Assembly: GCA_963699805.1 (NCBI GenBank)
Contig: CAVOVH010000009.1
Coordinates: 412,420 to 476,419 of the forward strand
Length of the DNA stretch: 64,000 nucleotides
Direction: 5' to 3'
Origin: JAGTVG01 sp963699805
GTDB lineage: Bacteria > Bacteroidota > Bacteroidia > Cytophagales > Cyclobacteriaceae
The position numbers and the translations under genes were made by a program. This document shows, piece by piece, positions 52,202 to 63,512 of the stretch (the first letter of the stretch is position 1; every line of letters starts with the position of its first letter). Under the pieces are notes generated by a model. It was not told where the DNA came from, ran no database searches, and was given only the letters and a program-made list of their open reading frames with translations.

Positions 52202-52818
52202 TTAAAAGAACATGAAGTGCTTTTGAACTGGTTCAGTAACATCCCACGTACAGCTCATTCCAGCGGGAAACGTCACGAAATCACCCTTACCAAACGTGGA
52301 GGGAGGAGAGCCGTCGGAAGGAGTCACCGTCACTTGACCGGAAAGAAGATAGCAAGATTCATTCGAATCATAGGTCCATGGAAATTTGGAGACACCACAT
52401 CCCCACGTTCCCCATGAAAAGACGCTATGGACGACATGAGAAAGGAGCGAAAAAGTGAGTTCTTGTTGCCATCATAGGGATGACAGCGTCTCGGTATCCA
52501 AAGATACCGTCCAAAATTTCGGCGCACAAATGAAATACAGACTTTAAATATGACATGATAACTAAACCACGGCCAATACTCCTAGGGAAAACACTGCAAG
52601 CGGCAAACTTGGACCACTTACCCCTTCTTGTCGAGAAAATCCTTGTCCGGTTGAGAGATCACCTCAATCAAGGTCGTTTCGCCAGTAGACATTTTCAGAG
52701 CTTCACTGCTTGATCGAAAAGAGGGATTACGTGACGGTGCAAAGGCTGATGCACTGAAAACTAGCCACGTGAAGGTTAAGAATCGTACGCCGGCTGCTTT
52801 CGTCATCGTCGGCGGCAT
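52202..52818 (-). CDS. Plastid-targeted cupin (ureidoglycine aminohydrolase-type cupin fold, two exons)
   Basis: Exon 1 (52622-52818) encodes a textbook diatom plastid signal: FLTFTWLVFSASAFAPSR. Exon 2 (52202-52424) encodes the cupin: VFSWGTWGCGVSKFPWTYD, SCYLLSGQVTVTPSDG, KGDFVTFPAGMSCTWDV, EPVQKHFMFF. The intron is GTAAGT...CATAG, phase 2, and the joined protein has 139 residues. The pattern is that of the Cupin_3 (DUF861) family, found in many small plastid proteins; the enzymatic role is not established. The metal-binding histidines of classical cupins are mostly absent. Confidence 0.82.
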
Positions 52819-53048
52819 TTATTTGCTTGCATCGCATGTTCAGTATCAGCATGGTAAAGGTGTCAAAGGTCATTTTGATATTCTCGGCGATGACGATCAT
52901 CGCCGCATCATCATCGCATCATTCATCGCATCGCATCATCATCAGCATTCAATCGTCTATTGTAGACTGTAGCCTACAGTCTTTAGCACTCAAACTGTAC
53001 TGCCAAACGCCCACAGGCACTTTTTTCATGGAATTGTACAGGTATAGA

Positions 53049-54210
53049 ATGATTCGATACGCCATTGGCTTTGTTGTCTCGTGCGAAGCACGTCAAGTTT
53101 CACCGTTGGACCCTCGCGCCAATCATCACATCAACGTTCCAGCTGTCTTGCTGCCTTGACCGAACGACAAATGCAGTTTTGGGAAGACGTTGATGAGGGT
53201 CTTATTGATGTTGAGCAAGTATATGCATCAAGAGGTCAAGATATTGATCGTATTCGAACGTTTGGCAAGAGGTGAGTTGGTTGCTGTGCTGTCGGCGCGC
53301 GAGTTCCTGTCGCCATGATTTACTCTCAACCGTTGACCGCTTATGCCATAACACATTATGGACAGTGCTCGAGGTGAGATTCCACCACCAAAAGGTGATG
53401 CTCCAGGTCACCAGCCATCCGAAGAGCATGTAGAAGGTCTAACGGCCAAGCCATTCTGGAATGTAATCGACGAACCAGACCTATTCCCATGGGCAACTGG
53501 ATTGGAAGAGAGTGCCAATGTGATTAGTCAAGAGTTTGAAGAAAAGCTAGCAAGAGACGAAAAAATGTTTGCGAGTGATTCGGCATGGCAAAACCAAGTT
53601 ATGGGGCAAGGATGGAGTGCTATTCGACTGCAGCGGCTGGGAGTTTGGAACACTGAAGTTTGTGCTGAGTTTCCGAAAACATATGAGCTGCTACAGTCGC
53701 TAAACATTCCACTTGCAGTACGAGGCGTTTGTTTTGCTCGACAAGCACCTGGATCGGGTGTAGAGCCACACAGTGATGGGCGGAACTTTATACTCACATC
53801 TCATCTCGGTATTCAAGTCCCGGAAGGTACGATTTTTACTTTCGTTGTGCTGTTGCTCCTGCACCCATGATAAGATCCCAATCTTATTGTCATCTCGTGC
53901 ACCACATGTAGGCTGTTGGATTAAGGTTGGTGAAGAGACTCGAACATGGAAAGAGGGAAAGCTAACGACGCTTGACACGTCGTTTGAACACTCGACGGGG
54001 AATCCTACTGATTCAGAACGTGTCGTTTTGATTATAGATTATTGGCACCCAGAGCTTACAGAAGCAGAACGAGCAGCATTGGAATATGTCTATGATTTAC
54101 GCAATCAGTTTGAAACTGGCAAAGTACCAATAAGAAAGCCTAGGGCGTTGCAAGAACAAGAGGAGGGCGGCTTGGCTGGATTGTGGAACAGCCTGACGGG
54201 TGGAAACTAG
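53049..54210 (+). CDS. Aspartyl/asparaginyl beta-hydroxylase-type dioxygenase (three exons)
   Basis: An Fe(II)/2-oxoglutarate oxygenase of the Asp/Asn beta-hydroxylase family. Introns lie at 53272-53365 (phase 2) and 53827-53911 (phase 1), both GT-AG. Active-site parts are GSGVEPHSDGRNFILTSHLG (His-x-Asp metal ligands), CWIKVGEETRTWKEGKL, and DTSFEHSTGNPTDSERVVLI with the distal His and the 2-oxoglutarate Arg, then DYWHPELTEAE. The start is uncertain: sense begins near TERQMQFWEDVDEGLIDV; an ATG at 53049 with a hydrophobic lead is in another frame, so a base error near 53080-53100 is likely. It is divergent from the cupin gene. Confidence 0.8.
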
Positions 54211-54472
54211 ACTAGAGCTAACTACCAAACAATGCTTAAGAGTCCTGTCCGCAGCATCTTTCTTGGCCACTGAATACCACTTATTGCTAGAGGTGACTTA
54301 AACAAGGTTCAGGACGCAAGAGAAAGGAACAAGTTGTGCGATGAAGCGAATCGATAAGCCGTTGACAATCAAGACAACATCTAAAATCAGGTGTCCTGCA
54401 GATAAACACAGCATATTTTATTCACTACCATACTATCGATTCACACGCCAATTGCATCAGTCATGTCCACTA

Positions 54473-54928
54473 TCATTTGTCGTCTTCTTTCCCAAAAATA
54501 ATGTCGGGCATTCGGTGTAAGTCCAATTCATAGACTCCAAGGTACGCCAAAAATCCAGCTGCAGCACCAGTTGTCACAGCAGGGAGTTTTCCTCTGCGTA
54601 GACCCACAATACCTCCAACCAAGAGAGCCGAACCGCCAATGATTTCAGGGGCATATTGCTTTCGCTGATCGTAAAATTTGGTCGCCTTGTTCGCAACGAC
54701 CTCACCTTCGCGCTCAATATTCTGCAGTGATTTTACCACTGGCTTTCCGTACTCGTCGGCTTTATCTTCCAGTCCAGCCAGGAACTTGTTTGCAGAGTTC
54801 ACTCCAGCCTTGATGGATGATTTCAGCGACGATTGAATGCTCGACGCAGATGGAATCGCTGGAATGCTCCTTGGCGCGGCGCCGTCATCTTTTGGCTTTT
54901 CAGTTGATTCTTGTTGGCTCATTTTCAA
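54473..54928 (-). CDS. MICOS subunit (MIC26/MIC27-like) candidate
   Basis: A 151-residue protein. A polar Ser/Lys-rich N-terminus, a helical stretch (SSIKAGVNSANKFLAGLEDK) and a loop (FYDQRKQYAPEIIGGSALLV) lead into two Gly-rich hydrophobic segments (IIGGSALLVGGIVGLRRGKL and TTGAAAGFLAYLGVY). This resembles the apolipoprotein O-like subunits of the mitochondrial cristae complex. The likeness is moderate, and no presequence is obvious. An ATG at 54922 is an alternative start. Confidence 0.55.
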   Translation of the reverse strand: MKMSQQESTEKPKDDGAAPRSIPAIPSASSIQSSLKSSIKAGVNSANKFLAGLEDKADEYGKPVVKSLQNIEREGEVVANKATKFYDQRKQYAPEIIGGSALLVGGIVGLRRGKLPAVTTGAAAGFLAYLGVYELDLHRMPDIIFGKEDDK

Positions 54929-55327
54929 CTTGATTGAATGGAAAGGTCTCTAAGGGGCTACAGGGATGATGTAGTTTGTTAAATAGTGGCGGGGGATGGG
55001 GGTGATGATGATGGCTGATGCTAGCTGATGAGTGACGCGAGCGAAGACTGTGGAAGTGATCGAAGGAGTCGTATGCAGCATAGCATCAGAGCGACGACTT
55101 CAAGCGACTTCTACCTCTTGCGACCTACTTCTACCAGAGCATACTGTATGTACTTTCACCCACCAACGTGACATCTATTAGTGGATAATCATTTATGACT
55201 GCAAGACCGTGTTGACCTAGCTACTGTAGCTAACTTGAATAGTCGTAAAGGTAAGCGGCAGTCTAGCTAGCTAGCTACGCAGCATCCATTCCGAGAGAGA
55301 GACAGAGTTAAACACATACATAGCGAC
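54929..55327. other. Intergenic region, nothing recognised
   Basis: About 400 bases, with GATGATGATGGCTGATG words near 55000 and a CTAGCTAGCTAG run near 55264. Contains the promoter of the MICOS-like gene. Confidence 0.35.
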
Positions 55328-56229
55328 TTATGCAGCGGCATTGGCAGGATCGAGAACTGCATTGGCATCTTCACGTCCACTAAGAGCGACAAAGATACGT
55401 CCCCATCCAGCAGTGATAAACAGGCCGCCCATGACTGCACCAAGGGCGAACAATGAAGCAATGTCGAGGTTGGCAGCGACCAAACAACTCACTGCCATGG
55501 AGACCAATCCACCGAAAATAGTCCAGCCACGGCCAGACAAGTCTGCGTTTTGGATGGCGAGGACAAGACGGTAGAGTCCATCTGCAAAACCCAAAGATGC
55601 AATTGACAGTGTCGCCAGGTACCTGAACTCAATGGGATTGTTTCCGAGGAGAGTTCCCATGGCGAGCTGCGCCACACCGAGGAGGAGAGAGCGCGCCTTT
55701 AATCCTTTTTCCACATAAAAGGTACCGAGAATGTTGGAAAATCCAATAACGAAAAGGGCAGCAACCTGAGTCACCTGGGCTATAGCAGTTGCATAGATTG
55801 GCGCAGCGAGGGCGGCACATCCGGCGACAACATCAGCAACACCAGTAGTGAGAATAAAGCCCCAGTTCTTCTGGATCTCAAGCTTTACTGTCGCCATGTC
55901 ATCGTCGTCAATCACCATCATTTCTCCCAAGATTGCGTCGGCCTTATCATTGGATGTCACAACATCATCGGCATCCGGAGTGGAAAGGAGAAAGGAAGGG
56001 TGACGAAACAGAGGCTATAGATGGAAATGAAACAAGTGTGAGGAATTGCTTGAGCGACAGCATGCCCGTGGCCTGCCATAAAATCGGGGAAAACAATAGC
56101 ACGAGGAGTTCGCATAGCATTACTCACGGAACGCGACGCTTTGACAGTTGTTCGTGGCGCGAACTTTGGGGCGACAAGTGCTGAGGCAGACCCAAGCAAC
56201 ACAAGGGTGACGAGAGACGGAAACTTCAT
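55328..56229 (-). CDS. Plastid-targeted HdeD/DUF308-like membrane protein (two exons)
   Basis: Exon 1 (56128-56229) encodes MKFPSLVTLVLLGSASALVA, a signal peptide with a plastid-type SASAL border. The intron is 56015-56127 (TCC|GTGAGT...CTATAG, phase 0). Exon 2 (55328-56014) continues through a linker to about six hydrophobic segments, such as WGFILTTGVADVVAGCAALA, VAALFVIGFSNILGTFYVE, LLLGVAQLAMGTLLGN and FALGAVMGGLFITAGWGRIF, with the repeat-like layout of HdeD/DUF308 proteins. Total 262 residues. The role is unknown; in bacteria HdeD is linked to acid resistance. Confidence 0.75.
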
Positions 56230-56529
56230 GGTATCGGATCGATGAAACAGTTGGTGTGTGACAATGCCGTTAGTTGAAGGTGGAGTCATCTCGAAAGATC
56301 GCAAGCAAGATCTGAAATTCGCTGACACGTGCGCCGCAGAAAGAAGTGTCGCACAGAACAAAACAGAACACTCCCTCCAATGACGGAACAGCCACTCAAA
56401 AAGCTTGCTTGCTTGGCGTGCCACAGCCATCAATCACCCGTCGTCTGATTCCATTCTCCTTGTACCTTTAGCTAAGGTGCTTTTACTGTTGAGCGATCAC
56501 TGTATAGTATTTTAAAGTATTCTTGAAAA

Positions 56530-56823
56530 ATGAATAGACGAGGAAATCCGCGACGTGATGCCCTTGAGTATGGCATTCTTCTGGCTGTTGCCACGAGTCT
56601 CTCGGTTGGGTTTGGTCTTTTAGTCTACATGAAGTATAATGAGGATGGGGTAAACTCACCACCGCGACAAAGACTCGATATGAATGCTCCTCTTGATTTG
56701 CAACAAGCTTGGCGCGAACTACAAAGTTATGGTCGTGGCGGCGGCGGCGGCGGAAACAATCCAGGCTCCGGTCCTCGTTCATCGGCTGCTAACAACGGTG
56801 GTGGCAATCAAACACCGAAATAG
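56530..56823 (+). CDS. Small single-pass membrane protein with Gly-rich tail
   Basis: 97 residues from the ATG at 56530: basic start (MNRRGNPRRDALEY), one membrane helix (GILLAVATSLSVGFGLLVYM), a short linker (DLQQAWRELQSYGRGG) and a Gly/Asn/Pro-rich tail. Unknown family. Composition and start context (GAAAAATG) support it, but similarity is not recognised. Confidence 0.5.
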   Translation: MNRRGNPRRDALEYGILLAVATSLSVGFGLLVYMKYNEDGVNSPPRQRLDMNAPLDLQQAWRELQSYGRGGGGGGNNPGSGPRSSAANNGGGNQTPK

Positions 56824-57141
56824 GACCAGGTTTCAGCTTTAAAAGAAAAAAGTCAAATCAATTAACAAAGTAATGGGAGATGAATCGAAGCTGGAATGCA
56901 CTTTGTTAATCAGAGCGACAGATGTACTTTTTGCACTGATGACTCGGTATTCTAAAGTGAACTAAGCGAGTGGCCAGCGCTTTATTTTATCGGTTCAATG
57001 GAGGGCAGTCATTTGACAGCGGGCTATATACAATGAGCGGAACTTTTATTAACGAAGCAAAATGACCAAAAACACTGTAATCTCTGTAGCTAGAAAGAAA
57101 GGTATCTACTACATTCTATGCTCGTTACTACGAGTATGCTA
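56824..57141. other. Intergenic region, nothing recognised
   Basis: About 320 bases between the convergent ends of the small membrane protein and the Tim17-family gene. Several AT-rich words; no gene. Confidence 0.35.
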
Positions 57142-57848
57142 TTAATCATCCATATTTCGCATAAAAATATTGATTGCGTCCATAAAGATGAGCATTGTAG
57201 CATAAGGCATTGCTGGACGCATGGCCGGCTGAGTAAACATTGCTCCGAGCGTAATTGGCGCAGCAACCGCAATCTCTGTAAAGTCTCCAGGATTTGATGC
57301 TACTCTCACTCCATACTTGAGTACATGGAATCCTCCAAAGAAGGCACCAAATAAGGCAGCTGATCGTGTTGTTCCTTGCATAATATACTTGCCTTTGGAC
57401 ATGTTGGAGGCCTTTTGTAGTACTTGCGATTCGCCCGCAGTTCTCATACTATCCATAAAGCCAAATACACTGCCAGTAATGGTTCCTACATAACGAGAGA
57501 GGAGATACCGAATAGGATGAAGATGTGTAAGTGCTTAAGCACGGGAGCACATACTACTCAAGTCGACACTGTCAACATTTAGTAATGACGCTCGATGCAC
57601 GCACCGATGCAACCACCAAAAGCAGCTTGCTTGGCCATTTCCATTCCAGAAAATGGTATTCCTTGTGGAACTCCTGTATTGTCTTGAGAATCCTCTGCAC
57701 CTTCCACTGCCTGCTGTTCCGAATTCGCTTGCAGCATCTCTTGCTGTGCCATCTCCCGAAAAACCTGTTCTTTGTGGGCATCCAAGTCCAAGCCCGGGGT
57801 CTGGCTTAATTTTGACCATGGAATGGCACGACTACGATCCCAAGACAT
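57142..57848 (-). CDS. Tim17/Tim22/Tim23-family mitochondrial membrane protein (two exons)
   Basis: Exon 1 is 57605-57848, exon 2 is 57142-57485; donor ATCG|GTGCGT, acceptor TATGTAG, phase 1. The joined frame gives 195 residues and creates the family hallmark of spaced glycines: QAAFGGCIGTITGSVFGF. More segments follow: SAALFGAFFGGFHVLKYGVR and AVAAPITLGAMFTQPAMRPA. The N-terminal part is hydrophilic (LDAHKEQVFREMAQQEML). Members form inner-membrane protein-import channels or related complex I-type parts. Which subgroup it belongs to is not clear. Confidence 0.75.
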
Positions 57849-58086
57849 TCTGCTTCAGTTGTTTGATTGCTTGCTACAGTGTTAGGGACCTAAGGTAGAC
57901 GTGATTTATTTCATCGCATCGTGGCGCATCCCATCGCGACGTCCATGAGTCTTCGATTTTTCGCGCCAACAAACCTGTCCGCCTGTCCTTTTCACACCGA
58001 TGACACACTGTGGAGCTGTGGAGTTCATCATCATGATGTGTTACTGCATGGTACAATTGATTGGAAACGCACAGTACGGTAGCAAG

Positions 58087-58417
58087 ATGGGGTTAAAGAG
58101 AAAACAACGAGGCGACCAGTTCATGTACATGCTGATTGAAGCAAAACCAGTGATATCAGATCCACGAGAGCTGTCAACCATCATTCGATCGTCGCTCAAG
58201 AGCTTGTTTGGAGAGACTGAGCCCCATGGATGCTTTGTCGAGGTGCTCGAGGCGAATAGATTGTACTGTATTATGAGATGTCTGTGTATCTTCTGTTGAA
58301 GCAGTTCGAGCAGCCATGACGTTCCCTTCACCACCTCCATATCTACAGGAAACGCACTATCGCTTTGACGTACTCGCGATTCATCAAGAGTTGGAGGGAC
58401 TCTTAACTACAAAGTGA
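58087..58417 (+). CDS. RNase P/MRP subunit, Rpp14/Pop5-like (one frame break)
   Basis: The likely start is the ATG at 58087 (MGLKRKQRGDQFMYMLIEA), although the frame is open from 58000. The core DPRELSTIIRSSLKSLFGET with CFVEVLEANRLYCIMRC follows the helix-strand pattern of Pop5/Rpp14, the small RNA-binding subunit of RNase P. A break near 58272 then leads to VSSVEAVRAAMTFPSPPP and HYRFDVLAIHQELEGLL, ending at a TGA at 58415-58417. The family call is by pattern only. Confidence 0.5.
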
Positions 58418-58624
58418 CGATGAATCCGTATGGCAATCTAGCTACTGTATGTATCGAATCTATGAAAGAATGTCTCGTCCTTTCGTATCCGTCAAAGGGT
58501 TTGCCGTCGATCCTTCGACTAGATGACAAAGGAGACAGAAACAAACACGAGAAAGACAAGATAATTGGATTCAAAACATGTAATATATATTTCCTAGATT
58601 GTTTTATATCAAACGTTCAATCGT

Positions 58625-61600
58625 TTAGATGTCTCGGTTCTCCCGAAACCGCAAGTAAGTGGAGGAGGATGCCCTGCTCTGCTGAATAAGTCCAATCGCA
58701 TGGTGGTAAGACTTAATTGGAATACCATTCACGGCAACAATCTTGTCACCAACATTACGAATCAACTTGTTAGTCTCGGCGTGTCCTTGCTCTCCGTTGG
58801 GACCACGTCGGTATTCGAGAAATACAGTCGAACCACCCAAGTCTCCGACACGAACCATGAGACCGCGAGAGGTTGTCGGAATGCAAACGTCATATTCGCC
58901 CTGAGCGGGTGGATTGAGTGTTTTCGTTGGGTCCTGATTAGTGTAAGTTTCAGCGCATGCTGGCTGTCCTTGCTGAAGGCGAAGACGAACATGGGAGGCA
59001 TTTTTCTGGGATGCAACAAGTAGATTCACCGTCTCAGCATACGTCATGGTCGAGACGTCCGTTGAGTTAACAGCAATGATCCTGTCGCCTGCTTGACGAA
59101 TGAGGTTACCAATTTCAGCTGGTCCTCTTGTCCCGTCTGCAGCGCGTCGATATCCAAACACAACTGTGCGACCGTTGGCACTACCCGCTTCGAGGAGCAA
59201 ACCATGCTCTGTAACTGGAATCGACACTTCGTATTCGCCCTCATCATGAGGAGGCGGCACTGTTGAAGTTGAGATCGGAGGAGGGTTCTTCGGTTTTGAG
59301 GTTTGTTTCGCTGGCCGTTTAGTTTCCGATCCCGTGAGATCGATAACTTCGTCGTCTGCCACGTCTTCAACCTTGCGTTTGAGGGAGGCGGATGGTTTGG
59401 ACTCGGAGGTACTATTCACGACCCTAACTTGCTTTGGTGGTACTTGCTCGGCTCTTTTTGCTGGATTGGACGGGGCGAGGTTCGCCTGGAGTGGCGGGAT
59501 TGCTGGAGCTGATACTTCACCTTTGAAGAAGGGGGCGTTTTCTTTGTTGGTAGCACAAGTTGGTGCACAAGTGTTTCTCGCCAATGAAGCATTGTAATGA
59601 GTGCCATTCCATGGAATGCTGGTAGGCCCGCAGCAATGAAAGTGTACAAACTTCTTTCATCCGGGATCCATAGGCCTCTCTTGGAGTCCCAAGACATGCC
59701 ACTGCGGCCACGACCGGGTGGACGAATGTACAGTCCGTTACGATCCTTCGTGGGCTGAGACGCGGGAGCAATGGAGCCATCGAAAGAAGAGCGCTCACGA
59801 ACGCTGGTAGTAGAGTACTTGTCGCGAGACTCCACCGAAGAATTGGACTTGTTGGGAGGTCGTCCCAGACGAGGCATTTTGCGGAGGGTTACCACAATGG
59901 GAACCACGGAAGTACCGGTAAATCGCACAAGGTCGAGGACTTGCCGGAACTCATAGGTACTGACATCCACTCGATTTACAGCAATGAGACGGTCGCCTTT
60001 TTGGGATGCGATTAACCAGTTCGGCAGGACCAGCGCTTCCGTCGGGCATTTTGCGGTATCCCGAGAATACCGTCATGTTGTCGAGGCACGATAAATTGAT
60101 AAGATAGCCATATTCTGTACATGGGAGGACTGTGTTATAACAGTCCTTCGACATTGGTTTCTGTGTCGGTCGAGTGGCAGCTTTCGAAACGTGTGCTTTT
60201 GCTTCTTATGGCTGTCATCGGATTCGTCACAAATTGCTTCGTCAATTACAAAATCCGGGTCTTCAGCGGCCTTTTTGGGTGACAGACGAGGGGCTGGAGT
60301 CATGGAAATCGTAGAATCCATGTTCTTGTAGTTCACCACCGTTCTCTTTCGAAGCCGGCTTTCGACAATATCTTCAGAATGAGCTTCGTCAATGTTCGCG
60401 TCGACCTGAGTCCCGAAAGCATGCGATACGTCCAAGGCGGGAGGCACTGGAGCTAGTTTGCTCGAGGGATGCGACCAGTTGAACTCGTGCTTTGCGTATT
60501 CCTCGCATTGGGCTGAACAGTGAATGTAGCACAAGTAATGCGAGTGAAAGCCGAGCTCACCAAAGCGATTGGCTCCATTCAGAAAACGGAATCCAGTCTC
60601 TTCGCTTGGGAGACAATCTTCGCAAAAGCTTGAAGGACAGCTCTGGCAAGGAAAAAGCAGCCCACCAGCGGCCTGAGTGTTCTTATTACACTTTGTGCAA
60701 CGATGGTGAGGACAAGAAATAAAGTTCTTGGGGTCGTCCACTCCAATGCATTCCGCATGAACGCAAACGGGACATCGGGGGCAGCAGAGAATAGTACCTC
60801 CGTCACCGCAAACCTGTATCGCGCAGGAAAAGGGGGCGTTAAAGTACAATAGACCATGTAGATGAAATGAACAACTCACATACTCAATGTACCTGGCAAT
60901 GAGACTGAGATTCAAAATCGATTCCAGACTGCAAAACTCTGCGCTTTATCTCGCCGTAGTTTCCTTTACTTTCGCTAAGTTCTCGTTGGAAGACCGAGCT
61001 TTCACCGTTCTCGAGATCATAGTTATTTGATGCCAGGACAGGTACAGAAACAGCTCCGTATCCACTCCCCTTGGCCTCCAATTGCACAATCCGATTCTTG
61101 CGAATACGTTTCTGAATCTTCAACCAAGTATCAGCGATACCGCCCATATCCTTTGAGGTCTTATTGTGCTTCTCACGAATCTCTTTGAAGTCGATTCCGC
61201 CGAGCTTCGTCGTGGAAGTAAAGTCATCCTCTGCTTTAAATTCGGCGACTGTGGTTGTAGCACCTTTGAGCTTTCCAGAACCCTCAGACAAGTCCTCAGA
61301 ACGATTGCGATCGGTGATTACATCAATGTCTTCAAGAGTAGGAAGTGTGTTCTGGTTGTCAACGTCTCCTCCAAAGACAGCATCGCATCCAAACTTGAGA
61401 GTCGCGAGAAGCTCGCCTTTTGATACACCGGCTAGCTCTTCGTCGTCCTCAAGTCCTGCAAGTGAATCCTGATTCACCATTTGATCCAAGTACAACTTCT
61501 TCTGAGCCCGTTCAACCATACGCTCCTCGATTGTTCCACCGCAAACGAGACGATACACATGTACTGTCTTCTTTTGCCCAATACGATGAACTCTCGCCAT

Positions 61601-63512
61601 CGCTTGGAGATCTGGCTGGGGATTCCAATCAGAGTCGAAGAGAATGCAAGTATCAGCCGTTTGTAAATTCAAACCCATTGGACACACCTGCCCTTGTGGA
61701 CATTAAAAAAACAAAGCAGTCGGACCCTTCAGCATTGAACTGGGACACAATATGATTCCTCTTCGCTCGGGCAGTTGATCCGTCAAAACGACAATGTTTG
61801 AATCCTCGCATGGTACAATAATCGTGCAAAATATCAAGGACACGAGTGAACTGCGAGAACAGAACGACGCGGTGCTTCTTCTCGTAAAGGTTACGGAGGA
61901 GCATGTCCAGGACGGCTAGTTTCCCAGAAGCAGCAATCAAGTCCTCGCAGGTGGTGCCATCAATGTCAGTTTCAGCCCCATCAAAGAGAAATGGGTGGAG
62001 ACAGCACTTGCGGAGCTGCATGACGAGATTCGACAAAACTTTGGCGGTCGATGCGGGAGTAGCCTTTTCGTCTCCATTGGCACGTGCCAGGATATTGATG
62101 TCTTTCATCAAGATGGCCTTGTACCAGTAGATTTGCATAGATGAAAGAGGACAAATGACCTGAAAAGAGTCAGAAGGACCCAATAAGAATCAGAATATAC
62201 CTAGAGACACGCGAAGCAGTTCATTTGCAAAGTGTACTTACCTTGGTTTCGACCTTTTTGGGCATTAGCTTCTCCACCTCTGTCTTTAATCTTCGAATCA
62301 TAAAGATATTCAGCAAATTGTGAGCTTCGAGAAGTTTCTCCTTGTCGACAACATTCTCTTGTAGGTCGAACGCTTCCGCGAAGCGATCGTTGCTGACAAA
62401 CACGTCCGGATACAAAAAGTTGAGCAACGACCAAAGCTCAATCAGATTGTTCTGAAGCGGAGTACCAGTCAGAATGATCTTATTCTCGCAGTGAATCAGG
62501 CGTACAGCTTGAGAAATTTGGTTGGTCGCGTCTTTGATCTTGTGGCCCTCGTCGAGGATGAGAAGATTGAAATGTATACGACTCCAGAGTGAGCGTAGGC
62601 CTGGATTTTTGGCCATTTCGTATGTAGTAATGACGACATCATACTCGGTTGCCTTTTCTTGAAAGGATTGCTTTTGAGCCTCCCGCTCTTCCGAGGACGA
62701 TGCATGGAGACGTAGGAACTTGAGGGAAGGAGCCCATTGTTCCAACTCCTTGCACCACGAATAAATCACAGACAGGGGACAAATGACCAAACTTGGTCCA
62801 GAGACGCCTCGTTCCTTCAAGTGACAAATAAGCGAGATTGTCTGGAGCGTCTTTCCCAAGCCCTGTTTCAGAAAAGTGGTTCAAAAGGTGGCGATAAGTG
62901 CAAACGGCAGTAAGAAATTCAACAAAAACATCATCACAAACTTACCATCTCGTCGCCGAGAATGCAGGCAAGATTGGAATCATTCATCTTGACCATCCAA
63001 TTGAGTCCTGCTAGCTGATAATCTCTCATTTCTGCTTGAATGGCTTCGGGTTGGATAAAGAGCTCACGAGGCTGAGAATCTTGCGGCGTCGTTTTGGGAA
63101 CTGCCCTTGCTAAATTCTTTGCCACTTTTTCCTCCAAGAAAGGCGAGATGACATTGAGGTTGGATACTAGATACTGGGTGCGTCTTTCCTTTTTATCCTT
63201 GATCCGCTTTACTACAGCACTATTGTGCTCGATTCTCTTCTTCTCTTGCGATGTGACCTTTCGCGGTTGGGGTGGTCCCTTGGGCTTTGTCATTCCCTTG
63301 TTTCGTTTCGATTCCCTTGGCGTCGTCTCAAAGTCTGTACCGTACTGATAGGTGAGTCCCTTCATCTGATAGTTATTCTTGGCCAAAACGGCTTGCCCAT
63401 CAATATAGACCAGTGTCGATTTTTTGGCACGCTTCGAACGACGAGGTTCGTCCGTTGTGTCCTCGGTTAAATCGACTGAATCAGGCTTTGTCTCCTTAGT
63501 ATCGAGCGACAT
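58625..63512 (-). CDS. SNF2-family chromatin remodeler fused to PHD fingers and three PDZ domains
   Basis: Reading on the minus strand from the ATG at 63512. Exon 1 has a basic lead and RDYQLAGLNWMVKMNDSN, then GDEM. Intron 62863-62945 splits Walker A (GDEM/GLGKTLQT). Exon 2 has the DEGH box (LLILDEGHKIKDATNQ) and LTGTPLQNNLIELWSLL. Intron 62160-62241. Next comes the C-terminal helicase lobe (RVVLFSQFTRVLDILHDY; FDSDWNPQPDLQAMARVHRI), with a break near 61680. Intron 60814-60892 precedes PHD (HCQVCGDGGTILCCPRCPVC) and a second Cys-rich finger (CTKCNKNTQAAGGLLFPCQS). PDZ-like domains start near 60130, 59240 and 58900, each with a G-D-x-I/L-I-A-V-N element. Frame breaks also occur near 60190, 59995 and 59640. 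The N-terminus may extend to an ATG at 63751. Nuclear chromatin role is inferred. Confidence 0.82.

Noticed and set aside
52870..52960. ATC/CATCG-rich stretch between cupin and hydroxylase genes as a coding exon
   Set aside because: It is a degenerate CATCAT/GCATC simple repeat in a divergent promoter region; the His/Ser-rich frame is a by-product.
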